Assembly (NCBI RefSeq): GCF_001723175.1
Contig: NC_064652.1
Coordinates: 3,410,001 to 3,474,000, forward strand
DNA from: Penicillium oxalicum
Taxonomy: Eukaryota; Ascomycota; Eurotiomycetes; Eurotiales; Aspergillaceae
DNA: 64,000 nucleotides
Direction of reading: 5' to 3'
Part shown: in pieces, positions 1 to 9,189 of the stretch
Layout of the letters: every line of letters begins with the position of its first letter
Position numbering within the stretch: position 1 is the first letter of the stretch
Translations under genes and position numbers: made by a program
The notes under the pieces: generated by a model
What the model saw: the letters and a program-made list of their open reading frames with translations, nothing else
What the model was told of the DNA's origin: nothing
Database searches by the model: none

Positions 1-1940
1 ATATTCAGTGTTGTCGACTTCATCCTAGGGACCGATTCTTGTGGGGCGGCATCCTTCTAGGTCGCAGTTCTGGCCTGCTCTTTCGCCAGACCTGGCAGTT
101 GAATGTCTTTGCTGGTAGGAACCCAAAGAATATTGACAGGGCTTCCATTTCTCCGCAGTCTTCTCATCAGCTTGTACGTCTGGCAGACGAATTCCTGGCC
201 TGATTGTTGTCGAGGGTTCCTCATCGTGAGAGCCGCGGCTTTGTTGCTCGAGAGCAACCTGATCCTGTAATCATTCAGTCCCACTAGCATGTTCAATGTA
301 TGTGCTATTGCTGCTAGCTCCGCGGAGAACGGATCTTGCTCTGATCTTGCGCCTAATGTCACGGAAAAGGTCTTCAGTTTCAGTTTTCGATATCGAGGTG
401 GTTGCTTCTCGATCGCCACCCCAAGCCCTACGAGCCCGTTTCGTGCGCAACTGCTGACTGCGACTTGCATTGACCCACCCGGTACAGTCTGTGAGGCCGG
501 CATTGCTTCAACGTCGGTCTGCATGCGTGTCTCCCAATGTGCTAATGTAAACGGATTGATGGTTTCCAGTGTCTCCATCTCAATGCTTTTCAGAGCGTCC
601 GCTACCTGGTACAGCGGTGAACGGTGATACCTCTTAAATTTCTTGATCCGAGCTGTATTCCTGTGGAGAGGATTGGTTTCTGGGAGAGTGTGGAGGTCCG
701 TCCACATTTTCACGGCCCGTCTCCAAAAACGGTGTTGGGCAGTGGCAATGTAAGCATCTGCCTCCGCCAGGCTGGTTGCAACTGTGAGAAATGTCCCTAC
801 AGTTGCCTGCGCTCCCACCCTTTGGACTCGGTTGATTGGCCCGATTGCCTTATCCTTGCAAGCGTGCATCCAGACGCTAGAGGCGTAGTCTACCACCGGA
901 GCCACCGTCGATGTGAGTAACCGCCGTGCTGTGGCTGGGGATAAGCCACGAAGTCGCCGAAACTCCATCGCTGCCTCCAGGCCTTTAGACGCTGCCCTCA
1001 CGATATGCTCCTTGTACTTGAGTCTCGTGTCCATGAGGACGCCCAAAATTTTGACATGGTCTTTGGGCTCAACGGTCTGTCCCTTGATGGTGAAAGGCCT
1101 CTGGTCTGATTTGTTAGCATTAGAGGCGAAGTGTATGATGGCTGTTTTGTCTGCCTCAAACGTCGCGCTACTCCTTTTCTCCCAGCCGAGTGCTTTATTG
1201 ACAATTGCTTCAATACCTTCCGGATTACTCTGCGCAGTTGGTCCGGTCACCTAAGCGGTAAAATCATCCACGAACGCGATTGCTCCTCCCTGGCTGTCGA
1301 TCTGTCGTTGTACGAGGTCTGCGTTGAAGAAGAGGAATAGGATTGGGGAAAGCGGCGAGCCCTGCGGCAGTCCAGCCTGTGGCAGCCTTTGGACCTCAGA
1401 CATTTGCCCATTGATTTGGATAGTCGCCGTTCGTTCCGAGCAGAACGCCTCAACCCACCGGAGCAGAACCTCCGGTATGCCTCGCGCTTTCATCCTCTGA
1501 AGCAATCGTTCTTCGCACACTCCAATAGAGGCTCCTTTGACGTCGAAGCTGATCAAGCTCAACACCCGTCGGCCGCGCCACGCCGTGTATATTTGCTCTT
1601 GAAGGAGCGCAAGTGCATGCACCGCTTCCCAGACTGCTGACATGAGACGATCGGTTTTTCTGCCGCACCGTGCCCTCCAACGGGGTGGCGGCCAGGGTGT
1701 TCCCAATCCTAGCATTGATTTCTTTCCATGGAGCGTTTTTCAGCAGCAGCCGTTCCTGCTGCTTTGGGGGCGACCATGGAGCATCGAATGCGGCCTCAAT
1801 CGCGCAGTGATCTGAACCGTGTTCCGTCCCGAGTATGGCACACTTAACTATGGAGTCTGTCAGGTTTTTTGACGCCAAGACGAGATGAATAAGCTCAAAA
1901 ATCTCAAATGTCATACATTGATCATAGATCACGAGTCACC
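1..1940 (-). mobile_element. Tad1-like non-LTR retrotransposon (LINE), truncated and mutated ORF2
   Basis: Read on the minus strand this is the ORF2 polyprotein of a Tad-type fungal LINE, which reverse transcribes its RNA at a nicked target. In order: the end of the endonuclease domain (GTEHGSDH near 1830), the reverse transcriptase (SLISFDVKGA near 1550, GLPQGSPLSPILF near 1350, catalytic FVDD near 1270) and an RNase H-like tail (57-500). Four lesions are visible: loss of everything upstream of about 1940 (ordinary 5' truncation); an internal deletion joining the post-endonuclease linker straight to the mid-RT near 1600, losing roughly 230 residues judged from the family; an extra T in the run at 1655-1659 that shifts the frame; and stops at 1251-1253 (TAG after FVDDFTA where Trp is expected) and 57-59 (TAG where Gln is expected). 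The element continues past position 1. It is dead for autonomous transposition. Confidence 0.93.
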
Positions 1941-1944
1941 TAAT

Positions 1945-2680
1945 CTTCTTAGGGATGATTGAAGGGTCTAGAACTAAAACACCGCATGATTTGGACCTTC
2001 CCAATCAACTGCAGCCCGTAAAGTCAACAGCTATCAGTCCGTTTCCGTTTGCGGTTGTCTTTGACACACAATTTGGCCTATTTGTCACATGGTATTCGAG
2101 TGGTCTAGACGTTACTTTAACCTTGTGGTATAGCCGATCTGTAACTAGCTAGCCTAATCTAAACCCCACAATCCTTAAAGTACATATCCTCAAATGTTAG
2201 TACAGAAATTCTTCTGCCTGATAAACAATTTTCCTCCACAACTTACTTTCATAGCGAATATTTATAACGTCATATGTCGCCATAAGTAATATAACGAGTA
2301 AGCTGTACAGCAATAAGGAATATTGTTATTCCGATACTAACATTAAATTTGGTGAGCATGATCAAGATCTGACATTTGATATCTCTTAAACTCATTTATC
2401 TTGTCAAATCAATCCAGAGAGCACGAATGAACCTGGAAGCCTGGAAGGTCTAAAATTCGGCAGAAGGGGCAGTGTACTATATGCCTCCACACTCTTGCGA
2501 CCTACCCCTGGAAGATGAATCTGAAATACGCTAACCTGCTTTAGCTTACTGTCTACGATTCCACGGGATTCCATGAGTTTTCTTTTCTTACACAGTAACG
2601 TATTATTACGTATTATATTACCGTCTCATACGCGCTCCCCTCAGTTTCAATGCGGTCCGCTCAATAAATGATCTGCGCTA
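1945..2680. other. AT-rich spacer without recognisable genes
   Basis: No coding region, structured RNA or transposon end could be recognised. The base composition is AT-rich with many TATA-like stretches, as expected of old, RIP-mutated or neutral fungal intergenic DNA. Confidence 0.6.
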
Positions 2681-2920
2681 AAGCCTTGACGGTGGGGCCG
2701 AGAAAGAGAGTGTAAGAGTGGATTGGTGAAGCCGATTTCGAGAATGGCTGTATCACCAGCTAGGTACTGTGCACACAGTTAAGTGGACGGCTTGTATGCT
2801 CCAAAGCAAGGCTCAATTTGATTCTTGTAGATATATATAGATCCCACACGCCAGCGCTAGGCGGTCACAACACCAGAGTCGCAGCTCCGCGCAAGAATGC
2901 GTACACCAAGCAAAGGATGT
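2680..2920 (+). repeat. Dispersed repeat A, copy 1
   Basis: From about 2750 to 2920 this matches 23834-24016 over most of its length, sharing blocks such as CTCCAAAGCAAGGCTCAA, GATCCCACACGCCAGC and CGCGCAAGAATGCGTACACC. The second copy has about 28 extra bases in the middle. A weaker reverse-complement match to 2685-2745 lies at 8755-8812. Copy 1 abuts the left arm of inverted repeat I and sits directly upstream of the ankyrin reading frame, so it may be the old promoter and leader of an ankyrin gene family or the edge of a transposon. No terminal repeats or target duplications were found. Confidence 0.6.
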
Positions 2921-4085
2921 TATGGCCTCGCGATTCTTGAAAACCTGCGGGGCGGATATCAACGCCAAGTACAGAGGGCTCGCTCCATTCTGCTTGGCAG
3001 TCGAACGACGGCAAACGGCGCTTGATCCTCATTGTAAAACTTTTCAAGGACTTAGAATATTATCTCTCCCAGTGATAACGGGCGTGGTTGGCGTAGTGGA
3101 ACAATTACTTCGTTCGCCAAGGATTGGCATTAACCACCCGTGCCCCACTGGAATGACGCCAGCCATGTATGCACTCAATTCGAGAGCAGTATATATACTA
3201 CAAGTTCTGCTGTCGGATTCTCGCGCCAATGTCAACACCCAGAGTCTCCGCAGCCAGACCATGTTTCATTTGGCCGCTCAGAGAGCCGATACTGCGTCGG
3301 TTCAGATGTCGGTATCGGCATCCACGCATCAACGTCAGCGACCGCAATACGAACGGGGATACGCTACTTCTTCCAGCCACAAAGCAGCTTAGCTTTTCTA
3401 ATTTCGACCGAGCAGTCCTTGTATTACTTGATTCTACCAAGACTGATGTCAACCTTCGCGATGTGAAGGGCCGCAGAGCTCTTTGGCACGCAATAGCTGC
3501 CCGCAGCGAAGCTGTGGTGGATGCGATTTTATAGAGGCCAAACGTTGAACTCGGTTGCCACGGCTCAGAAACTACTCCGTTGACACTTTCAGTTCAAAGT
3601 CGTCGCTAATTCCTCGTCAAGTCTATCCTGCGCCACCCAAAGTTTTCCATACAACCGCTCGCAGGGACGAAAATGTCTCCAATGTGGACTGCATGTCAGT
3701 CAGGGCATGCGAATATAGTCAGGGAACTCTTGCGGTGGAAACAGGTTGATATATATCAGAAGAGCCCTTCAGAGACTAGCCCCCTTCAGGTACCAATAAT
3801 AGGCCAGTATTTGCCCATCGTCCGTCTCTCCTAGATCAAAGAAATCAAGTTGCAGTCAATGAACGTGGACCTCAAGAATGAGTGGTGCTTACATTTGCGG
3901 TGGCTGCTAGACAAGACCAGATCGTTAAATGCCTACTAGATCATCCTAACATTAATGTCAATGTAGCCGATGGTCTAGGAAGGAGGCCTTTGTGGTGGGC
4001 TGTATATGGGGGGCATTCCAAGACTATACACCTATTGTGGGCAGATTCCCGCACCCACAAAGGTCGCGGTATGAAATGATGAGGC
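2921..4085 (+). pseudogene. Ankyrin-repeat protein pseudogene (left IR I copy)
   Basis: Conceptual translation across three frames gives an ankyrin-repeat protein, with helix-turn-helix signatures such as GADINAKYRGLAPFCLA, TPAMYALNSRAVYILQVLL, DVNLRDVKGRRALWHA and GRRPLWWAVYGGHS. Ankyrin repeats bind other proteins; large fungal families of them often accompany NLR-type genes. Compared with the minus-strand copy at 6985-8149, this copy has one extra base near 3316 that shifts the frame, and a TAG at 3532-3534 where the other copy has CAG, a CpA to TpA change of the RIP type. A further break near 3690 and a stop near 3830 split the distal repeats. There is no convincing start beyond the ATG at 2922. 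Not functional. Confidence 0.85.
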
Positions 4086-4367
4086 TGTTGCGGAGAAGAC
4101 GACTTGTAGTTATTTAAGTCCTGGAGTATCCTGGCGTAGGATACTCTCCTAACTAGTTATTGTATTGAGCGATGTAGTATCACTACGAAAATACGTAACT
4201 CAGAGCGGAAAGAAAAGATTTGACAGATTACTTGCGATTGAGTTCTAATACCTGTAGAAAGATGGCTGACTCACTGAAATAGTATAATTAAGTTAGGGCA
4301 AAAGGCAATATTTTAGCATCAGTCAGTAGTCGCATTCTATAGACTTCTAGAATATCTAGTCTTAGAG

Positions 4368-4452
4368 GGCGAGGAAGAGAGAGTGGTGAAAAGAGAGAGT
4401 GGTGAAAAGAGAGAGTGGTGAAAAGAGAGAGTAGTGAAAAGAGAGGGTGGTA
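4368..4452 (+). repeat. Purine-rich 16-bp minisatellite, short allele
   Basis: About five tandem units of roughly GAGAGAGTGGTGAAAA. It is the reverse complement of the long array at 6270-6690 in the other IR I arm, so the same array expanded or contracted by about 20 units after the arms formed. Confidence 0.9.
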
Positions 4453-4461
4453 AGTGCGGCC

Positions 4462-4643
4462 GCTACTGATAGGCCTGCAGGTCTAAAGGCATAGAAGTAA
4501 TCTGGAGGCGAGATCTCTGGATTGGGGAGTCTATCTGAGGAAGGAAGAAGAGAGAGGGAAAACCCACGAGCGGGGAAAAAACCCCTCAAGGCACATGACT
4601 ACTGCTAGGCCTAGCAAACATCTGGAGAGGGCAAACTCTCTTA
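4462..4643 (-). repeat. Dispersed repeat B, copy 1
   Basis: Reverse complement of 6076-6254 and, more diverged, of 12213-12398. Shared blocks include AGAGAGTTTGCCCTCTCC, ATGTTTGCTAGGCC and CTTGAGGGTTTTT. It lies inside the left arm of inverted repeat I; the third copy is independent of the IR, so repeat B is a dispersed element in its own right. No coding capacity. Confidence 0.8.
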
Positions 4644-4719
4644 GCTACTCTAGTCAGGACGGGGAGTGCTATCTATACTCTTAACTAAACCGGAAAACCG
4701 CGCTAGTTCGAAGACTACA

Positions 4720-5164
4720 CAAATTTTTGTTTACTCGTCACTCTGTACTTGGCTCAAACAAAGAAAAGGCTTTCTTACTTTATCATTCGACAATCGATAG
4801 ACGTCCTACGCGTCAAGCCTTCCAGCCGCAGATTACGTTTACAGCAAGGGTTTTGACCAAATTCGATTTCTGTGGTTCAGATCAGAACGCTCATCTGTTG
4901 CCGAGACCCCTTCGGGCCCTACCAACCAGGAATTGCAGAACCATGCAGAACCTTGTCAAAACTACAAGCATGGACTTTAACCATATATTAAAACAGCCAG
5001 ATAGCTCTGCCTTTCATTTAAAGCCTATGAATCGCATTGTCTTTCATGGCTATGATAGCCGTATACAGGGATCTTTCCCAGGTACTGAAGCAAGAATACA
5101 TTGATGGCTTATTGTATTCCGCGGGACCTATTAGTTTAAACTATGTAAAATAGCCCGTTCAAGG
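4720..5164. other. Loop of inverted repeat I, gene-free part
   Basis: A 125-codon open stretch at 4727-5104 (plus) shows no recognisable domain, sits downstream of a convergent secreted-protein gene, and its start lies 8 bases from the IR junction. It is treated as a chance frame. The rest is probably the 3' untranslated and downstream region of the gene at 5165-5928. Confidence 0.5.
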
Positions 5165-5928
5165 CTAAGCTGCAGTATCGTAGCCAATCGTCACGGCGAG
5201 TCTGACTGGCCCAGGATAGAGATTACCTCCGATACCGCCAACTTCGGCAAGGGAACTTATGTAGGCATTGTGGATAAGGGTAGCGTCCTTCGTGACAAAA
5301 GAACAGATACCGGTGAGAATATCGCAAATTTTCATGCCTTGGACTGGTAGGCCCGCATTTTGTGCGGCTATGGCTGACACATCGAATCCTGACCAGCCAG
5401 AGTTGATGACTGAACCGAAATCATACTCGCCCCATGTAGAAGCGTAACCACCGTGAGAGTCGACCGGTATAGAATCTCCGGGGCAGCAGCCCACCCTCCT
5501 TGAGAGTTCTCATCGATTGCGATGTACCGAAATTGACCGGACTTCAAGATGAATTTTCTGCAGGCCTGGCCATACCAACCGCTTAGCAAACCATCCGGCC
5601 CTATTTTATTCCAAATCACCACAGTCCACCTTTCTCCTCCCACTGGACCTTCGAATCGTAAAACATATTTATACTGATTGGCCGTGCTCTCAGATACTTC
5701 AATGATGTTGCTTCCATAGGGATCGCCGACGTTGCCAATGTATTTCACACCATAGCCACTTGAGTTTGTCGTACCGCCGAATTGAGACGTTGAGGAAAGT
5801 CGACTCAGGATGACAGAGACCTTCCCGGAGGACCTCGCGGGTGAAGTAAAATCACGAAACTCTGCGTACGTGACCCCATACGAACAGACAAGAGCAATGA
5901 TCAAAACCCAGGAACAAAGTAAAGTCAT
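5165..5928 (-). pseudogene. Asp f 4-like secreted protein, one frameshift
   Basis: The minus-strand reading starts with a signal peptide (MTLLCSWVLIIALVCSYGVTYA) and continues through a domain ending QGGWAAAP. The frame then shifts near 5487, and the rest (DSHGGYASTWGEYDFG, SGWSGFDVSAIAAQNAGL, MKICD, GPVRLAVTIGYDT) matches the conserved C-terminal part of the secreted Asp f 4-like family of Eurotiales, whose biochemical role is unknown. Bringing the halves into frame needs a single base in a CCCCGGAG stretch, so this is either a fresh pseudogene or a sequencing error. The rest is well preserved, about 250 codons in all, the usual family size. The gene fills the loop of inverted repeat I, its start only 70 bp from the right arm. 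A much more decayed relative lies at 20215-20440. Confidence 0.85.
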
Positions 5929-6075
5929 GTTGCAAAATGTCTATCTGTCATAACGGGAAGAGGCGAAATATTTATGTTGGGATGAGTGAACTTGTTGCTG
6001 TAGTCTTCGAACTAGCGCGGTTTTCCGGTTTAGTTAAGAGTATAGATAGCACTCCCCGTCCTGACTAGAGTAGCT

Positions 6076-6254
6076 AAGAGAGTTTGCCCTCTCCAGATGT
6101 TTGCTAGGCCTAGCAGTAGTCATGTGCCTTGAGGGTTTTTTTCCCCGCTCGTGGGTTTTCCCTCTCTCTTCTTCCTTCCTCAGATAGACTCCCCAATCCA
6201 GAGATCTCGCCTCCAGATTACTTCTATGCCTTTAGACCTGCAGGCCTATCAGTA
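6076..6254 (+). repeat. Dispersed repeat B, copy 2
   Basis: Mirror of copy 1 at 4462-4643 and related to copy 3 at 12213-12398. Contains TTTGCCCTCTCCAGATG and a NotI-like GCGGCCGC near 6257, just before the minisatellite. An open frame runs through it into the array but has the low-complexity composition of the repeat and is not a gene. Confidence 0.85.
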
Positions 6255-6269
6255 GCGGCCGCACTTACC

Positions 6270-6690
6270 ACCCTCTCTTTTCACTACTCTCTCTTTTCAC
6301 CACTCTCTCTTTTCACCACTCTCTCTTTTCACCACTCTCTCTTTCCACCACTCTCTCCTTTCACTACCTCTCTTTTCACCACTCTCTCTTTTCACCACTC
6401 TCTCTTTTCACTACCCTCTCTTTTCACCACTCTCTCTTTTCACCACTCTCTCTTTTCACCACTCTCTCCTTTCACTACCCTCTCTTTTCACCACTCTCTC
6501 CTTTCACTACCCTCTCTTTTCACCACTCTCTCTTTTCACCACTCTCTCTTTTCACCACTCTCTCTTTTCACCACTCTCTCTTTTCACCACTCTCTCTTTT
6601 CACCACTCTCTCTTTTCACCACTCTCTCTTTACACCACTCTCTCCTTTCACCACTCTCTCTTTTCACTATCCTCTCTCTTCCTCGCCCTC
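6270..6690 (+). repeat. Pyrimidine-rich 16-bp minisatellite, long allele
   Basis: About 25 tandem units of roughly CACCACTCTCTCTTTT with occasional CTACC or CTCCTT variants. The array is strongly strand-asymmetric (polypyrimidine on plus). Open frames on it translate to TTLSFHHSLF-type repeats and are artefacts of the 16-bp period. Confidence 0.95.
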
Positions 6691-6984
6691 TAAGACTAGA
6701 TATTCTAGAAGTCTATAGAATGCGACTACTGACTGATGCTAAAATATTGCCTTTTGCCCTAACTTAATTATACTATTTCAGTGAGTCAGCCATCTTTCTA
6801 CAGGTATTAGAACTCAATCGCAAGTAATCTGTCAAATCTTTTCTTTCCGCTCTGAGTTACGTATTTTCGTAGTGATACTACATCGCTCAATACAATAACT
6901 AGTTAGGAGAGTATCCTACGCCAGGATACTCCAGGACTTAAATAACTACAAGTCGTCTTCTCCGCAACAGCCTCATCATTTCAT

Positions 6985-8149
6985 ACCGCGACCTTTGTGG
7001 GTGCGGGAATCTGCCCACAATAGGTGTATAGTCTTGGAATGCCCCCCATATACAGCCCACTACAAAGGCCTCCTTCCTAGACCATCGGCTATATTGACAT
7101 TAATGTTAGGATGACCTAGTAGCCATTTAACGATCTGGTCTTAACTAGCAGTCACCGCAAATGTAAGCGCCACTCATTGTTAAGGTCCACGTTCATTAAC
7201 TGCAACTTGATCTCTTTGATGTAGGAGAAGACGGACGATGGGCAAATGCTGGCTTATTATTGCTACCTGAAGGGGGCAAGTCCCTGAAGGGCTCCTCTGA
7301 TATATGTCAACCTGTTTCCACCGCAAGAGTCCCCTGACTATATTCGCATGCCCTGACTGATATGCAGTCCACATTGGAGACATTGTCGTCCCTGCGAGTG
7401 GCTATATGGAAAACTTTGGGTGGCGCAGGATAGACTTGACGAGGAATTAGCCTTTGAACTGCAAGTGTCAACGGAGTAGTTTCTGAGCTGTGGCAACCGA
7501 GGTCAACGTTTGGCCTCTGTAAAATCGCATCCACTACAGCTTCGCTGCGGGCAGCTATTGCGCGCCAAAGAGCTCTGCGGCCCTTCACATCGCGAAGGTT
7601 GACATCAATCTTGGTAGAATCAAGTAACACAAGGACTGCTCGGTCGAAATTACCAAAGCTGAGCTGCTTCGTGGCTGGAAGAAGTAGCGTATCCCCATTC
7701 GTATTGCGGTCGCTGACGCTGATGCGTGGATACCGTACCGACATCTGAACCGACGCAGTATCGGCTCTCTGAGCGGCCAAATGAAACATGGTCTGGCTGC
7801 GGAGACTCTGGGTGTTGAAATTGGCGCGAGAATCCGACAGCAGAGCTTGTAGTATATATACTGCTCTCGAATTGAGTGCATACATGGCTGGCGTTATTCT
7901 AGTGGGGCACGGGTGGTTAATGTCAATCCTTGGCGAGCGAAATAATTGTTCCACTATGCCAACCACGCCCGTTGTCACTGGGAGAGATAATATTCTAAGT
8001 TCTTGAAAAGTTTTACAATGAGGATCAAGCGCCATTTGCCGTCGTTCGGCTGCCAAGCAGAATGGAGCGAGCCCTCTGTACTTGGCGTTGATATCCGCCC
8101 CGCAGGTTTTCAAGAATCGCGAGGCCATACCTATTCTCCTATAAGCCAC
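6985..8149 (-). pseudogene. Ankyrin-repeat protein pseudogene (right IR I copy)
   Basis: The first 280 codons (8149 down to 7307) are open and encode ankyrin repeats, including GVVGIVEQLFRSPRIDINHP, TPAMYALNSRAVYILQALL and DVNLRDVKGRRALWRA. The frame is then lost near 7385: the natural continuation (SPMWTAYQSGHANIVRGLL, then LQVAIISQHLPIVRLLLHQR) is in another frame, 7383-7180, and more repeats follow to about 6985 with stops. It is better preserved than the left-arm copy, with CAG where that copy has TAG and without that copy's extra base. The MASRFLKTCG start is shared by both arms, while the residues upstream differ because the IR ends there. Probably not functional, though a truncated 280-residue ankyrin protein could be made. 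Confidence 0.82.
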
Positions 8150-9189
8150 GACGCGCTAGATAGTTAGTTACCTATCTTATCGGAGGCGTTGAAACAGGAG
8201 CTCTTCGAAAACCGGAAAGGTAGTAGAACATAGGAGACACTGCTTGACGATGTCATCTTTGCCGAGGAATTTGCAAACCAAGGCCAGAAGTTCTGGCGGG
8301 AGTTGCAAGAGCATCTTTAAGGTTGATTAGGACTCTGTTTGAGAGACAATCGATTGTACCGGAGTCGAAGGCAACGTCCGGGCAAGCAACCTTTATAACT
8401 TGAACAATCTTTCATATGTTGTGCTCTGAAATCCGAGACCATTGTTCCTCCCAGAATTTGACAGCTCGTTCCTAGGCATCACCTACTTCTTCCCGGGCGT
8501 GTAGAGCTCCTAGGATCTATATCGGCACTCCCAGAGCCAACGAGGTCGCTCCTAGGGATCTCAAGGGTGTTCCCAGAGTCCGGCCTACTTGGGAGGGCCT
8601 AGACTGCCGAATGAGACTGGACTACGTTCTTCTCAAAGCACCACTCAACGGCAATTACTCGTGATGTATTTTCACAGGAAAATATTCTGAACATTGGGTA
8701 CTCTGAGACTGGGATGCACACCATACAATTACTAATACAGACACCTGCAAAGCCAGCTTCACCAATTTACACTCTCACTTTCTTTCCGGGCCCCCACCGC
8801 CAAGGCGCTAGGTGAAGAAATAGGTGTATTTAAATGGCCCTCTATACATTACTTACTGTACCCACTAGACAGACGCTGTCGATGTTCTCTCGAGTATGGT
8901 AGAATTAAGTCGGGGTATTTCCTGAATGAATGATATCCTCCTTTCTGTCGAACAAGTCTCCTTGTATCTTTAGTCTTATCTTTCCTGCAAGGAAACGCAT
9001 GATTAGTAAGTCAAATTACACGTGAGACGCATTTCAGATCACAGCCTCACGCCTGGCACCCAACTTACCCCTCTTTGCTCTTTATCTCGCCAGAAAAGCC
9101 CAACCAAATCCTGAACCCGAATTTTTCCACTTGAGATGCCATAGTTCCTATCTACGTTGAATATAGGTTTTCATGCTGCGCCCCATCAA
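8150..9189. other. Gene-free spacer with a short repeat A remnant
   Basis: No gene recognised. 8755-8812 is similar in reverse complement to 2685-2745 (repeat A region), so the ancestral inverted repeat may once have extended further out and been interrupted on this side. The last 100 bp should hold the promoter of the NLR relic downstream. Confidence 0.45.

Larger units (their letters stand above)
2921..4719 (+). repeat. Inverted repeat I, left arm
   Basis: This 1.8 kb stretch is repeated in reverse complement at 5999-8129. The inner junction is sharp: TTCGAAGACTACA ending at 4719 mirrors TGTAGTCTTCGAA starting at 5999. The outer junction is at TATGGCCTCGCG (2921) against its complement ending at 8129. 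The arms carry the same decayed ankyrin gene, the same CT-rich minisatellite and the same copy of repeat B. This arm is about 330 bp shorter, almost all of it because the minisatellite has about 5 units here against about 25 in the other arm. Confidence 0.93.
5999..8129 (-). repeat. Inverted repeat I, right arm
   Basis: Reverse complement of 2921-4719, with a 1279-bp loop between the arms. By eye the identity is high over the ankyrin part, and most differences are transitions. If transcribed through, the two arms could pair into a hairpin RNA about 1.8 kb long. Confidence 0.93.

Noticed and set aside
289..1254. Plus-strand open frames in the first 1.3 kb
   Set aside because: They are the complement of the LINE ORF2, whose minus-strand frame contains recognisable RT and RNase H motifs.
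3044..3452. Opposite-strand frames over the ankyrin copies (3044-3452 and 7788-8006)
   Set aside because: They mirror ankyrin-coding sequence and have no features of their own.
4727..5104. A 125-codon open frame in the loop of inverted repeat I
   Set aside because: No recognisable domain, starts at the IR junction, and converges on a real gene; most likely chance.
6129..6767. A 212-codon open frame over the IR I minisatellite
   Set aside because: Its composition is set by the 16-bp period (TTLSFHHSLF units), the same frame is much shorter in the left arm, and it has no non-repeat domain.
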